Shown here: positions 1 to 7,967 of the stretch, piece after piece
Layout of the letters: every line of letters begins with the position of its first letter
Numbering within the stretch: position 1 is the stretch's first letter
Assembly (NCBI RefSeq): GCF_015244705.1
Contig: NZ_JABCQF010000003.1
Span: 124,001 to 188,000 of the forward strand
Source of the DNA: Gluconobacter potus
GTDB lineage: Bacteria > Pseudomonadota > Alphaproteobacteria > Acetobacterales > Acetobacteraceae
Reading direction: 5' to 3'
Length of the DNA: 64,000 nucleotides
Position numbers and translations under genes: made by a program
The notes under the pieces: generated by a model
Told to the model about the DNA's origin: nothing
What the model saw: only the letters and a program-made list of their open reading frames with translations
The model's database searches: none

Positions 1-767
1 TCGCCGCCCGCGAACGCCTGCTGGCCGACAGCGAACCGCCTGAAGGCGGAGCACAGGGCGCCGCCTACCCCTCCGATCTTTCCGAACAGGCCGAGACCTC
101 GACCCGCCGCCGCCTTTCCCGCCTGACCCGCGAGCGCGAAGACCTGGGCGCGGTCAATCTGCGAGCCGAAGCCGAGTTCGAGGAAGCGCGCGAAACAGCC
201 GAGACCATCGCCCGCGAACACGCCGAACTGACGGCGGCCATCAACAGGCTGCGCGGCGGGATCGGCACGATCAACCGCGAAGGACGCGAGCGCCTGCTGG
301 CGGTCTTCTCGGAAGTGGACCGGCATTTCCAGTCCCTGTTCGCGCGCATGTTCGGCGGCGGACGCGCGCATCTGGGCATGGTCGGCAGCGATGATCCGCT
401 GGAAGCGGGACTGGAAATCTTCGCCCAGCCACCGGGCAAGAAGCTCTCGACGCTCTCCCTGCTTTCGGGTGGCGAGCAGGCCCTGACTGCGCTTTCGCTG
501 ATCTTCGCAACCTTCCGCTGCAACCCCGCGCCGATCTGCGTGCTCGATGAAGTCGATGCGCCGCTGGATGATGCGAATGTCGAGCGTTTCTGCTCCCTGC
601 TGTCCGACATGACAAAGGAAGCCGGCACGCGCTTCCTGGTCGTGACGCATCATCAGCTGACAATGGCGCACATGGATCGTCTTTATGGTGTCACGATGCA
701 GGAACGTGGTGTAAGCCGGGTCCTGTCAGTCGATCTGGGGCGCGCCGTCGCGCTTGTGGACGGCTGA
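1..767 (+). CDS. smc: Chromosome segregation protein SMC, C-terminal part (5' truncated)
   Basis: This is the last 254 residues of SMC, the cytoplasmic ATPase that organises and segregates the chromosome; the frame is open to the left edge, so the start lies outside. The first ~75 residues are charged and Arg/Glu-rich, as expected for the end of the coiled coil. The ABC-type head follows, with the signature LSGGEQALTALSL near window residue 154, and the Walker B / D-loop stretch VLDEVDAPLDDAN near 180. It ends with the usual short strand-rich tail after the switch histidines (VVTHHQ). ScpA/ScpB partners are not in the window. The family assignment is secure from the head motifs. Confidence 0.96.
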   Translation, partial: AARERLLADSEPPEGGAQGAAYPSDLSEQAETSTRRRLSRLTREREDLGAVNLRAEAEFEEARETAETIAREHAELTAAINRLRGGIGTINREGRERLLAVFSEVDRHFQSLFARMFGGGRAHLGMVGSDDPLEAGLEIFAQPPGKKLSTLSLLSGGEQALTALSLIFATFRCNPAPICVLDEVDAPLDDANVERFCSLLSDMTKEAGTRFLVVTHHQLTMAHMDRLYGVTMQERGVSRVLSVDLGRAVALVDG

Positions 768-768
768 G

Positions 769-796
769 GTCAATTTTCTCAAACAGATAAATTGAC
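769..796. promoter_or_regulatory. Perfect inverted repeat between smc and the phosphoesterase gene
   Basis: GTCAATTT (769-776) and AAATTGAC (789-796) form a perfect 8+8 palindrome with a 12-base AT-rich centre, starting one base after the smc stop codon. It has no run of T after it, so it is a poor intrinsic terminator. It could be an operator for the downstream gene or a weak transcript-end hairpin. The symmetry is seen directly; the role is a guess. Confidence 0.35.
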
Positions 797-879
797 GTTG
801 GACCGTTCTGGCCCTTTGATAGAAGGAAAACCGGAAAGCACGCGCCATCTTCGTTGATCCACCCCTTCCCGAACCCATC

Positions 880-1566
880 ATGACGCGAATCCGTGAACAC
901 GGCATCCGTGTCGTGGGAGACGTGCATGGTGATTTCAACGCTTTCCGTCATGCCACCGCAACCGACCGCTTTGTCATCCAGCTCGGAGACCTCGTCGATC
1001 ACGGCCCCGACAGCGCCGGCGTGATGGAACTGATGCTCGAACTTCTGGAGCAGCAGCGTGGGCTGTTCATTCTCGGCAACCATGACCGCAAGCTGGGCCG
1101 CGCCCTCGAAGGCAGGCGCCTGCGGCGTGACCCCCCGCTTGAGGAGACGCTGCGCCAAATTTCGCTGCCGGAATATGAGGGGCTTCCCGAACGCGCCTAC
1201 AGGGCTATCGATCAGGCGCCGACATGGCTGCGGATCGGCCGCTCCCTGTTCGTGCATGGCGGATTTCATACGGCCATGCTCTCCCATTCCCCGGTGCCGG
1301 GTCTGGGCGAGATGTCCGCGCCGCTGTCCCGCGCCCTTTTTGGTGAAACCACCGGCCGCATGCAGCCGGATGGCTATCCCGAACGCCGCCTGACCTGGAT
1401 CAACCGCATCCCTGAAGGGATGACGGTCTATGTCGGCCATGACCGCCGCTCGACCGACGGACGCCCCTGGCGCCGGACGGGACGTCTGGGGGGCACGGCT
1501 GTCTTTACCGATCTCGGTGCCGGAAAAGGCGGCCATCTTGCATGGATCGATCTGAATGAGCCCTGA
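880..1566 (+). CDS. Metallophosphoesterase (ApaH/PrpE/PP2A-like)
   Basis: This 228-residue calcineurin-type phosphoesterase should use a two-metal centre to cleave phosphoesters; its substrate (phosphoprotein or dinucleoside polyphosphate) cannot be told from sequence. The metal-binding motifs are intact and in order: GDVHG (13-17), GDLVDHGP (36-43), GNHD (66-69), then VHGG near 126 and GHD near 186. There is no signal peptide, so it is cytoplasmic. It overlaps the following chorismate mutase frame by 11 bases, which suggests co-transcription with that gene and sixA. Two phosphatases of different fold in one small operon is notable, but no shared pathway is evident. Confidence 0.85.
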   Translation: MTRIREHGIRVVGDVHGDFNAFRHATATDRFVIQLGDLVDHGPDSAGVMELMLELLEQQRGLFILGNHDRKLGRALEGRRLRRDPPLEETLRQISLPEYEGLPERAYRAIDQAPTWLRIGRSLFVHGGFHTAMLSHSPVPGLGEMSAPLSRALFGETTGRMQPDGYPERRLTWINRIPEGMTVYVGHDRRSTDGRPWRRTGRLGGTAVFTDLGAGKGGHLAWIDLNEP

Positions 1567-1912
1567 GCCCTCCAACATGCCTCACACATCCAAGCCGGCT
1601 GCCTCCGACCCTGCCCTGGCCGAACTCGAACGCCTGCGCGCGAGCATCGACAACATCGATGCCGCCCTGATCCATATGCTGGCAGAACGCTTCCGCTGTA
1701 CGCAGGAAGTCGGAAAGCTCAAGGCCCGCGCCCATCTCCCGCCAGCCGACCCGTCCCGTGAGACGCGTCAGATCGAACGCCTGCGCCAGCTTGCCCGCGA
1801 TGCCCATCTGGATCCGGATTTCGCCGAGAAGTTCCTGGCCTTCGTCATCCGTGAGGTCATCCGCCATCACGAAGCCATCGCCGCAGACGCCCGCCGGGCA
1901 TCGGAAGGCTGA
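1556..1912 (+). CDS. Chorismate mutase, AroQ type
   Basis: This small all-helical protein (118 residues) should convert chorismate to prephenate for phenylalanine and tyrosine synthesis. It matches the AroQ fold: an N-terminal helix with LERLRASIDNID, a middle VGKLKAR segment carrying basic active-site residues, and a C-terminal helix FVIREVIRHHEAIA. The length is that of a monofunctional mutase, with no fused prephenate dehydratase or dehydrogenase. Translation may begin at 1556, overlapping the phosphoesterase, or at the ATG at 1577; neither has a strong ribosome-binding site. Its stop TGA overlaps the start of the next gene by one base, so the two are likely translationally coupled. aroC and aroE lie elsewhere in the window. 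Confidence 0.88.
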   Translation: MSPEPSNMPHTSKPAASDPALAELERLRASIDNIDAALIHMLAERFRCTQEVGKLKARAHLPPADPSRETRQIERLRQLARDAHLDPDFAEKFLAFVIREVIRHHEAIAADARRASEG

Positions 1913-2421
1913 TGCGCCGTCTCCTGCTTCTGCGTCACGCCGAGGCCGTCCCCCATGTCCTGACGGAGAAGGGTGACCGCGCCCGCGCGTTGACCCCGAA
2001 GGGACAGGAGCAGGCCGCCAGCATCGGCAGACAGCTTTCCACACTGGACCTGCCTTCCCCCATCCGGATCCTGTGCAGTCCCGCCATCCGCACCCGGCAG
2101 ACCGCGCAGGGCGTGCTTGCCGCTTCTGACACGGATGCCTCGCTTGAAATCGAAGACAGCCTGTACTCCGCAACGGCCGACGATCTTTACGGCCTCATTC
2201 ACGCTACGCCGGAAACCGTCGGGACCCTGCTGATCGTCGGCCATAACCCGACCATCGGCGACTTTGCCTGCGATCTTCTCGGTCTTGCCCTTCAGAGCGC
2301 CCGGTTTTCCACGCTCTACCGGTCTTATCCGCTGGCAGGCCTAACGGTTCTGGGCGTTCCGGGGCAATGGCTGGATGTCCGGCCGTCCACGATCCAGCCC
2401 ATTACGCTCCTCCAATCCTGA
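1912..2421 (+). CDS. SixA-like histidine phosphatase
   Basis: This 169-residue member of the histidine phosphatase (phosphoglycerate-mutase-like) superfamily belongs to the short SixA group, known for dephosphorylating phosphohistidine in His-Asp relay proteins. The catalytic RHAE sits at residues 8-11. The second arginine region (SPAIRTRQTAQ) follows around 60, and the second histidine is in VGHNPTIGDF near 110. The start ATG overlaps the stop of the chorismate mutase gene (TGATG), implying coupling. The real target is unknown; family members also act on small phosphate esters. About 90 bases without a clear terminator separate it from gltA. Confidence 0.82.
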   Translation: MRRLLLLRHAEAVPHVLTEKGDRARALTPKGQEQAASIGRQLSTLDLPSPIRILCSPAIRTRQTAQGVLAASDTDASLEIEDSLYSATADDLYGLIHATPETVGTLLIVGHNPTIGDFACDLLGLALQSARFSTLYRSYPLAGLTVLGVPGQWLDVRPSTIQPITLLQS

Positions 2422-2512
2422 AAGAGCGTCCGGAGGGCTTCTCTGGACATAAAAAACCTTTCAGAGATAAAACAGAACAACATCCTTACATTCCAGGCGG
2501 GTTATCAACTGC

Positions 2513-3808
2513 ATGTCCGAAAACCGTTCCGCAACCTTTGGTCTCGATGGCCTGAGCCGTCAGTTTCCAGTTCTGGAAGGGACGATCGGTCCGGATGTCG
2601 TGGACATGCGCGCCCTGTCCCAGAAAACGGGTGTCTTCTCCTTCGATCCGGGACTGGGCAGCACCGCGACCTGCACCAGCGCCATCAGCTATATCGATGG
2701 TGACAAGGGCGTCCTGCTGCATCGTGGCTATCCGATCGAAGACCTGGCCCTCAACGCAAGCTTTACCGAGACGGCCTATCTGCTGCTCTATGGCGAGCTT
2801 CCGACAGCCGCGCAGTATCAGGCGTTCCGCACGGACATGAACACCCACCGGCTGCTGAACGAGCAGATCCGGAACTTCTTCAACGGCTTCCGTCGCGATG
2901 CGCATCCCATGGCGATCCTGTGCGGAACGGTCGGCGCACTTTCAGCCTTCTATCATGACGGTCTGGACATTTCGGAGCCAAAAGCCCGGGACCTCTCGGC
3001 CCGCCGGCTGATCGCCAAGGTCCCGACCATCGCAGCCTGGGCCTATAAATATTCCATCGGAGAGCCCTTCATCTATCCCGATGAAGAAATGTCGTTCTCC
3101 GAGAACTTTCTGCACATGCTGTTCGCCCGGCCCGGCAACCATTACCGGGTCAATCCCGTGCTGGCCCGCGCGATGGACCGCATCCTGCTGCTGCACGCCG
3201 ATCACGAGCAGAACGCCTCCACGACGACTGTCCGCCTCGTCGGCTCGACCGGCGCAAACCCCTATGCCTGCATCGCAGCCGGCATTGCCGCCCTGTGGGG
3301 ACCCGCGCATGGAGGGGCCAACGAGGCTGCGCTCGGCATGCTGGAAACCATCGGCACCCGCGACGGCATCCCGGCCTTTCTCAACGAGGTCAAGAACCGC
3401 AATTCCGGCGTGCGCCTGATGGGCTTTGGCCATCGCGTCTACAAGAACTTCGATCCGCGCGCGAAGATCCTTCAGGCAACCTGTCACGAAGTCATCGAGG
3501 AACTCGGACTCAAGCGCGACCCTCTACTGGATCTGGCGATGGAGCTGGAGCGCGTGGCGACCGAGGACGATTATTTCGTCAGCCGCCGCCTCTATCCGAA
3601 TGTGGATTTCTATTCCGGACTGATCCTCAAGGCTCTCGGGATTCCCAAGAGCATGTTCACCGTTCTGTTCGCAGTCGCGCGGACAGTCGGATGGGTCAGT
3701 CAGTGGAAGGAAATGATCGAGGAACCGTCCGTTCGCATCAGCCGCCCGAGACAGCTCTATATCGGTGCGGCAGAACGGAGTTTCATCCCCATGAGCGAGA
3801 GGCGCTGA
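2513..3808 (+). CDS. gltA: Citrate synthase
   Basis: Citrate synthase condenses oxaloacetate with acetyl-CoA at the entry of the TCA cycle in the cytoplasm. The 431-residue length is that of the hexameric Gram-negative type. All three catalytic regions are present: GPAHGGANE near residue 264, GFGHRVYKN near 304, and the aspartate in YPNVDFYSG near 363. The N-terminal domain has the usual [22 protein letters not shown] stretch region (about 61-82). The gene stands alone with an ~90-base leader, so it likely has its own promoter. A short hairpin overlaps its stop codon. In acetic acid bacteria this enzyme mainly feeds biosynthesis (general knowledge, not shown here). Confidence 0.97.
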   Translation: MSENRSATFGLDGLSRQFPVLEGTIGPDVVDMRALSQKTGVFSFDPGLGSTATCTSAISYIDGDKGVLLHRGYPIEDLALNASFTETAYLLLYGELPTAAQYQAFRTDMNTHRLLNEQIRNFFNGFRRDAHPMAILCGTVGALSAFYHDGLDISEPKARDLSARRLIAKVPTIAAWAYKYSIGEPFIYPDEEMSFSENFLHMLFARPGNHYRVNPVLARAMDRILLLHADHEQNASTTTVRLVGSTGANPYACIAAGIAALWGPAHGGANEAALGMLETIGTRDGIPAFLNEVKNRNSGVRLMGFGHRVYKNFDPRAKILQATCHEVIEELGLKRDPLLDLAMELERVATEDDYFVSRRLYPNVDFYSGLILKALGIPKSMFTVLFAVARTVGWVSQWKEMIEEPSVRISRPRQLYIGAAERSFIPMSERR

Positions 3809-3816
3809 AGCGCCTC
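3799..3816. terminator. Hairpin over the gltA stop codon
   Basis: GAGGCGC and GCGCCTC form a perfect 7-bp stem with a four-base loop (TGAA) that includes the gltA stop codon. It lies between the convergent gltA and the 78-residue gene. No T-run follows on either strand, so it is at best a weak or Rho-assisted terminator. Confidence 0.35.
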
Positions 3817-3824
3817 CCCGGCGT

Positions 3825-4061
3825 TCAGCAGTCGCAGCCCGGCGTCTGGCCGCGGGCCTGACGGACGACGTGATGGTCGATCCATTCGGCCACGAGGCGG
3901 CGTGCTTCCTTCACGGAAGATTCGGGATGGTGGATGCGATACAGCGTCGTGCAGGCCGCAAAGGCCTGCATGTCCGGCTGGCCGACTTCACGCAGTTCCT
4001 GATAGGCCGTCACAACAGCGCGTTCGCATTTCCGGCCGATCCGACTGGTCTCTATGCTCAC
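3825..4061 (-). CDS. Uncharacterised 78-residue protein, possibly iron-regulated
   Basis: I do not recognise this family. A GTG start at 4061 is chosen because AGGA lies six bases upstream of it. A longer reading to 4130 would swallow a Fur-box-like site and add an unlikely Arg/Ser/Tyr-rich tail. The 78-residue product is soluble-looking and helical (central part ELREVGQPDMQAFAACTTLY, then KEARRLVAEWIDHH) and ends in two cysteines (CDC). It has a further cysteine near 12 and another in FAACTT near 36, so thiol or metal binding is possible but unproven. It converges with gltA. Base composition matches its neighbours. I am confident that it is a gene, not of any function. Confidence 0.6.
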   Translation of the reverse strand: MSIETSRIGRKCERAVVTAYQELREVGQPDMQAFAACTTLYRIHHPESSVKEARRLVAEWIDHHVVRQARGQTPGCDC

Positions 4062-4080
4062 TTCTGTTCCTGCCGTAAAT

Positions 4081-4099
4081 GAGAATGAATATCGATATC
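4081..4099 (-). promoter_or_regulatory. Fur-box-like site upstream of the 78-residue gene
   Basis: Read as the 6-6-1-6 Fur arrangement, the 19 bases are GAGAAT GAATAT C GATATC. By eye, 14 of 19 match GATAATGATAATCATTATC. The site ends about 20 bases before the proposed GTG start of the minus-strand gene, where a promoter would lie; the divergent pyrE start is 170 bases away. A match of this quality can arise by chance in AT-richer intergenic DNA. Confidence 0.4.
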
Positions 4100-4268
4100 T
4101 CTCCCTAGAACTCCGGACGCTCCCATGCAAGCACGAAGATCGATGGGACCGGTAACACTGACAGGCAGCAGATAAAATTCACACAGCCCGGAAGCGGGAC
4201 ATATTGCCCCTACCCTTCCCGGCAACAGCCCGGTAAACCACGAGAAAACGACGTCAGCGGAGACAAGC

Positions 4269-5015
4269 ATGACCCAGTTCGCCGAAAGCCCGATGGCGGG
4301 CCGCACCCAGTGGGACCGTGACGCGGCCCTCACCACGGCCCGTATCCTGCTTGAGATCAAGGCCATCAACTTCCGCCCGGAAGAGCCCTACACCCTGACG
4401 TCCGGCTGGAAGTCCCCGGTCTATATCGACTGCCGCAAGATCATTTTCTTCCCGCGCGCCCGCACCAAGATCATGGAACTGGCCGTCGAGAAGATCGGCC
4501 GCCATATCGGCTATGAAAGCATCGACGCTGTCGTCGGTGGTGAGACCGCTGGCATCCCGTTCGCCGCCTGGATCGCGGACCGGATGATGACGCCGATGGC
4601 CTATGTGCGCAAAAAGCCCAAGGGCTTTGGCCGCAACGCCCAGATCGAAGGCGATGTGCCCGAGGGCATGCGCACCCTGCTGGTCGAGGACCTGACGACG
4701 GATGGCGCGTCCAAGATCCGATTCGCCAATGCCCTGCGTGATGCAGGCGCCATCGTGAACCACACCTTCGTCGTGTTCTTCTATGGCGTGTTCCCCGGCG
4801 CTCACAAGACGCTGGCGGACATGGACATCTCGCTCCACTCGCTCTGCACCTGGTGGGACGTTCTGGAAGCCTGCGCCGGCGGTGACTACTTCTCCGAAAA
4901 GGACAGCGCCGAGGTCCGCCGCTTCCTGGAAGACCCCTGCGGCTGGTCCAAGAAGCATGGCGGCGTGAGCAGCGCGGAAGAGGCGCTGGCTCTCAAGGCC
5001 AAAGCCGAAGCCTGA
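4269..5015 (+). CDS. pyrE: Orotate phosphoribosyltransferase
   Basis: PyrE joins orotate to PRPP to give orotidine 5'-phosphate, the fifth step of pyrimidine synthesis. The protein (248 residues) has the OPRTase N-terminal segment LTSGWKSPVYIDCRK (about 41-55) and the type I phosphoribosyltransferase PRPP loop LLVEDLTTDGASK near 136-148. The lysine-bearing loop with AYVRKKPKGFGRN lies between them. It is longer than the ~215-residue enteric enzyme; the extra C-terminal part resembles the long alphaproteobacterial form. The ATG has a clear GGAGA site upstream. Its stop overlaps the murI start by one base (TGATG). pyrC is 32 kb away in this window. Confidence 0.96.
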   Translation: MTQFAESPMAGRTQWDRDAALTTARILLEIKAINFRPEEPYTLTSGWKSPVYIDCRKIIFFPRARTKIMELAVEKIGRHIGYESIDAVVGGETAGIPFAAWIADRMMTPMAYVRKKPKGFGRNAQIEGDVPEGMRTLLVEDLTTDGASKIRFANALRDAGAIVNHTFVVFFYGVFPGAHKTLADMDISLHSLCTWWDVLEACAGGDYFSEKDSAEVRRFLEDPCGWSKKHGGVSSAEEALALKAKAEA

Positions 5016-5857
5016 TGGACACTGGCGCATCCGTGCCAGCCGGCCGGAGTCTGGTTTTTGACTCCGGCATTGGCGGGATGGGTGTCGTGCAGGCCCTGCG
5101 CGATCTCCTCCCCGCCCTACATATCGACTATCTCGCCGATACAGCGCTCTTCCCATATGGCGAACAGCCTGACGATCTGCTGACCTCCCGGATCGTCAGT
5201 CTTCTGGTTGCCGCCTGCGAGCGCCTCCAGCCCGACGTTCTGGTTATTGCCTGCAATACCGCCAGCACGATTGCGCTTCCCGCCCTGCGACAGCGCCTGA
5301 ACATTCCCGTAGTCGGCTGCGTACCACCGATCCGCTGGGCCGGGCGCGTTTCCAAGAGCCGGGTCATCGGTCTGCTATCGACGTCGGCCACGGCGCGACG
5401 CCCTTACATCCTCCAGCTTCATCGCGATTTTGCGCCCGACTGCCGCCTGATCACTCATGGTGCACGCCGACTGGCGGATCTGGCAGAGCGCGCCTTTCTG
5501 GGTGAGGCCATCGCAGATTCAGACGTACAATACGAACTGACCTGCCTCTTCAATCAGCCCCATGGAGGCGAGATCGACACCGTGGGCTTGGGCTGCACGC
5601 ATTACACATTTCTGATGGACGCTTTCGAGCGCCTGTCTCCCCCCCGCATCACCTGGCTGGACCCCGCTCCAGCCGTTGCACGGCAGGTCAGGACTGTCCT
5701 TCAGGACGGCCCATGCCCTTCAACATCCCGACCCGGCAGACTTCTGATGACCTGCGCACCACAGGACGCCGCAAGACTGGAAGCTGCGGCACAAAGACTC
5801 GGTTTTTCGCAATGGGATGTGTTCGCGGCTCCCGCACCGGGCATGGTGGAAGCCTGA
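5015..5857 (+). CDS. murI: Glutamate racemase
   Basis: MurI supplies D-glutamate for peptidoglycan by interconverting L- and D-glutamate in the cytoplasm without a cofactor. The two catalytic cysteines are in place: IACNTAST near residue 80 and GLGCTHY near 193. The N-terminal substrate-binding motif VFDSGIGGMGV is at about 14-24. The 280-residue length is normal. The start codon overlaps the pyrE stop, so the two genes are very likely cotranscribed although they serve different pathways. Transcription ends against the convergent ispB gene. Confidence 0.95.
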   Translation: MDTGASVPAGRSLVFDSGIGGMGVVQALRDLLPALHIDYLADTALFPYGEQPDDLLTSRIVSLLVAACERLQPDVLVIACNTASTIALPALRQRLNIPVVGCVPPIRWAGRVSKSRVIGLLSTSATARRPYILQLHRDFAPDCRLITHGARRLADLAERAFLGEAIADSDVQYELTCLFNQPHGGEIDTVGLGCTHYTFLMDAFERLSPPRITWLDPAPAVARQVRTVLQDGPCPSTSRPGRLLMTCAPQDAARLEAAAQRLGFSQWDVFAAPAPGMVEA

Positions 5858-5890
5858 AAAAACGCCCTGTCCGCTCTGGAACAGGGCGTG
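5856..5890 (-). terminator. Intrinsic terminator of ispB
   Basis: ACGCCCTGT (5862-5870) pairs perfectly with ACAGGGCGT (5881-5889). Read on the minus strand the stem is followed by six T residues, so it is a good Rho-independent terminator just after the ispB stop codon. On the plus strand there is no T-run, so murI gains less from it. Confidence 0.85.
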
Positions 5891-5900
5891 TCAGAACTTC

Positions 5901-6956
5901 TCAGCGGGCGCGATCGACGGTGTACTGAACCGTCTCCGTCATGAGACGACGCAGTTCACTGTCCGGGAAAATCGACAGCGCATCGACGGCCTCAGCCGCA
6001 TAGGCCTGCGCGCGGGCAATCGTCGTTGCAATGGCGCCGGTCTTCTCGATCAGGGCCAGGGCATGCGGCAGATCGGCTTCCGTCTGCTCACCTTTTTCAA
6101 TGACACGTTCCCAGAAAACACGGTCTTCGGGAGAACCGGCTTCATAGGCGGCCAGAACCGGCAGCGTGATCTTGCCCTCGCGCATGTCGTCGCCGACCGT
6201 CTTGCCGAGAACCTGCTGGTCGGCCGCGTAGTCCAGCGCATCGTCAACAAGCTGGAATGCCATGCCCAGATTGGTCCCGAAACGGTCCAGCGCCAGCTCT
6301 TCCGCTTCCGGACGATCGGCGACAACAGCGCCAACACGACAGGCCGCCGCAAACAGGGCGGCTGTCTTGCCGTGAATGACTTCAAGATAACGATCGACCG
6401 GCGTGGACAGGTCGTTCTGCGTCACCATCTGCAGGACTTCGCCTTCGGCAATGGTCGCCGACGCGTCGGACAGGATCGCCATGACCTTGAGCGACCCGTC
6501 CGCCGTCATCAACTGGAAGGAGCGCGCAAACAGGAAATCGCCCACCAGGACGGAGGCCTTGTTGCCGAACACCGCGTTGGCAGACGCCAGACCCCGGCGC
6601 AGGTTGCTCTCATCAACCACGTCATCGTGAAGCAGCGTTGCGGTATGGATGAACTCCACACAAGCCGCCAGACCGACATGACGCTGGGTTTCCGGCGTCG
6701 ACTGGTAGCCGCACAGACGGGAGGAGGCGAGTGTCAGCAGGGGTCGCAGACGCTTGCCGCCAGCCGCGACAAGATGGGCGCCAAGCTGCGGAATGAGCGG
6801 GACCGGGCTCTCCATCCGCGCGATGATGGCGCGGTTGCAGGCCTGCATGTCCTGTTCCAGGTAGGCGGACAGAGCGGAAAGGGCGCTCTCGCCCCCTGCA
6901 TCCCTGACCACAGCTTTCTCAACGGTCGCAGAAACGTCCGGTGCGGCAGAATCCAA
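5901..6956 (-). CDS. ispB: Polyprenyl diphosphate synthase (octaprenyl/decaprenyl)
   Basis: This long-chain trans-prenyltransferase builds the isoprenoid side chain of ubiquinone from FPP and IPP. The 351-residue protein shows the IPP-binding GGKRLRP (66-72), the first Asp-rich motif DDVVD (111-115) and the second, DDALD (238-242). The product chain length cannot be fixed from sequence; decaprenyl is usual in Acetobacteraceae. No in-frame ATG fits the N terminus. The best start is TTG at 6956, nine bases after GGAG. It is divergent from the TrmN6-like gene with a 150-base shared upstream region. ubiA, which attaches such chains to 4-hydroxybenzoate, lies at 27.5 kb. Confidence 0.93.
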   Translation of the reverse strand: MDSAAPDVSATVEKAVVRDAGGESALSALSAYLEQDMQACNRAIIARMESPVPLIPQLGAHLVAAGGKRLRPLLTLASSRLCGYQSTPETQRHVGLAACVEFIHTATLLHDDVVDESNLRRGLASANAVFGNKASVLVGDFLFARSFQLMTADGSLKVMAILSDASATIAEGEVLQMVTQNDLSTPVDRYLEVIHGKTAALFAAACRVGAVVADRPEAEELALDRFGTNLGMAFQLVDDALDYAADQQVLGKTVGDDMREGKITLPVLAAYEAGSPEDRVFWERVIEKGEQTEADLPHALALIEKTGAIATTIARAQAYAAEAVDALSIFPDSELRRLMTETVQYTVDRAR

Positions 6957-7106
6957 GGGTCATTACTCCAGTTCCCGCAGCGGACCCGGAGACTGGCCCA
7001 GGACCGCACGGGCACGATATGATGTGGCGTGGCCCCGTTCTTTCTCTCCTGTCACGGGAAGAACGAACGGACCATGTAACGCCGGACGACAGGTTGGAAA
7101 GACCAT

Positions 7107-7949
7107 ATGAGCGGCAGCAGGAAGACGGTCAACCCATTGCAGCCCCCGAAGTCCCATACCGGGAACCCATCAGCCCCTCCTGCCCCCACACGGGAAGAGG
7201 GTTTCCTGCTGGGCGGCCGGGTCCGCTACGACCAGTTCGCCAAGGGCTACAGGACCGGCCTTGAGCCTGTCCTCATGGCGGCCTCGATCCCCGCAAGACC
7301 AGGCGAAACCGTGCTGGAAGGGGGATGCGGTGCAGGGGCTGCCCTGCTCTGCCTCTCGGCCCGTATTCCGGGCATGCATGGAGTCGGACTGGAGTCCGAT
7401 CCCGAGACACAGGCACTGGCCGAACAGAATATCCGGAACAACATGCTTTCGGACGGCATCCCGAGGCTCCGGATCCTTCAGGCCCATCTGCCTGATATCC
7501 CCAGGAGCCTGCGTGTCCTCACGCCCACCGCGAACGGCCGCTTCCATCACGTCATGGCCAATCCGCCATGGCACAGCCCTTCCGGGACACCGTCGCCCGA
7601 CAGCCGGCGCCGTCTGGCCCTGAGCGCGGAGACAACTGCGCCGGAAGAGTGGATCCGCGCCCTGACGAAATGGGTGCTTCCGGGTGGAACACTGACCTTC
7701 GTCCTGTCCACCGCCGTCGCGGACCGGGCCTGTCAGACATTGCTGGAAAATGGATGTGGTTCGATCCAGTTCTACCCCTTCTGGCCCCGGGCGGGGCGCG
7801 AAGCGAAACTGGTTCTGGTCCGCGCGGTTCATGGAGGCCGCGGGATCTTCCGGCTGCGGGCCGGGCTGGTCCTGCACGAGGCAGACGGACGTTTTACGGC
7901 TGCCGCCGAACATGTCCTGAGAGACGGAGAAGCCCTGCCCGAAGACTAG
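7107..7949 (+). CDS. TrmN6-like N6-adenine methyltransferase
   Basis: This 280-residue class I SAM-dependent methyltransferase resembles the TrmN6/YfiC group that methylates A37 of tRNA1(Val). The SAM-binding glycine loop VLEGGCGAGAA lies near residue 70 and the acidic ESD ending strand two near 95. The catalytic NPPW tetrad, typical of N6-adenine (or glutamine) methylation, is at about 151-154. The first ~30 residues are Pro/Ser-rich and probably disordered. It faces ispB divergently, a pairing I recall from other alphaproteobacteria. The substrate is inferred from family only. Confidence 0.82.
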   Translation: MSGSRKTVNPLQPPKSHTGNPSAPPAPTREEGFLLGGRVRYDQFAKGYRTGLEPVLMAASIPARPGETVLEGGCGAGAALLCLSARIPGMHGVGLESDPETQALAEQNIRNNMLSDGIPRLRILQAHLPDIPRSLRVLTPTANGRFHHVMANPPWHSPSGTPSPDSRRRLALSAETTAPEEWIRALTKWVLPGGTLTFVLSTAVADRACQTLLENGCGSIQFYPFWPRAGREAKLVLVRAVHGGRGIFRLRAGLVLHEADGRFTAAAEHVLRDGEALPED

Positions 7950-7962
7950 GATTCTCCGTCTC
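7921..7962. terminator. Inverted repeat between convergent methyltransferase and nrdB genes
   Basis: GAGACGGAGAA (7921-7931) and TTCTCCGTCTC (7952-7962) form a perfect 11-bp stem around the methyltransferase stop codon, with a 20-base loop. It is placed where both convergent transcripts must end. There is no T-run, so efficiency as an intrinsic terminator is doubtful. Confidence 0.45.
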
Positions 7963-7967
7963 AGATC

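Noticed and set aside
5817-7022. Long plus-strand frame opposite ispB
   Set aside because: Antisense shadow caused by high GC; composition is Arg/Gly-rich with no recognisable domain, while the minus strand encodes a clear prenyl synthase.
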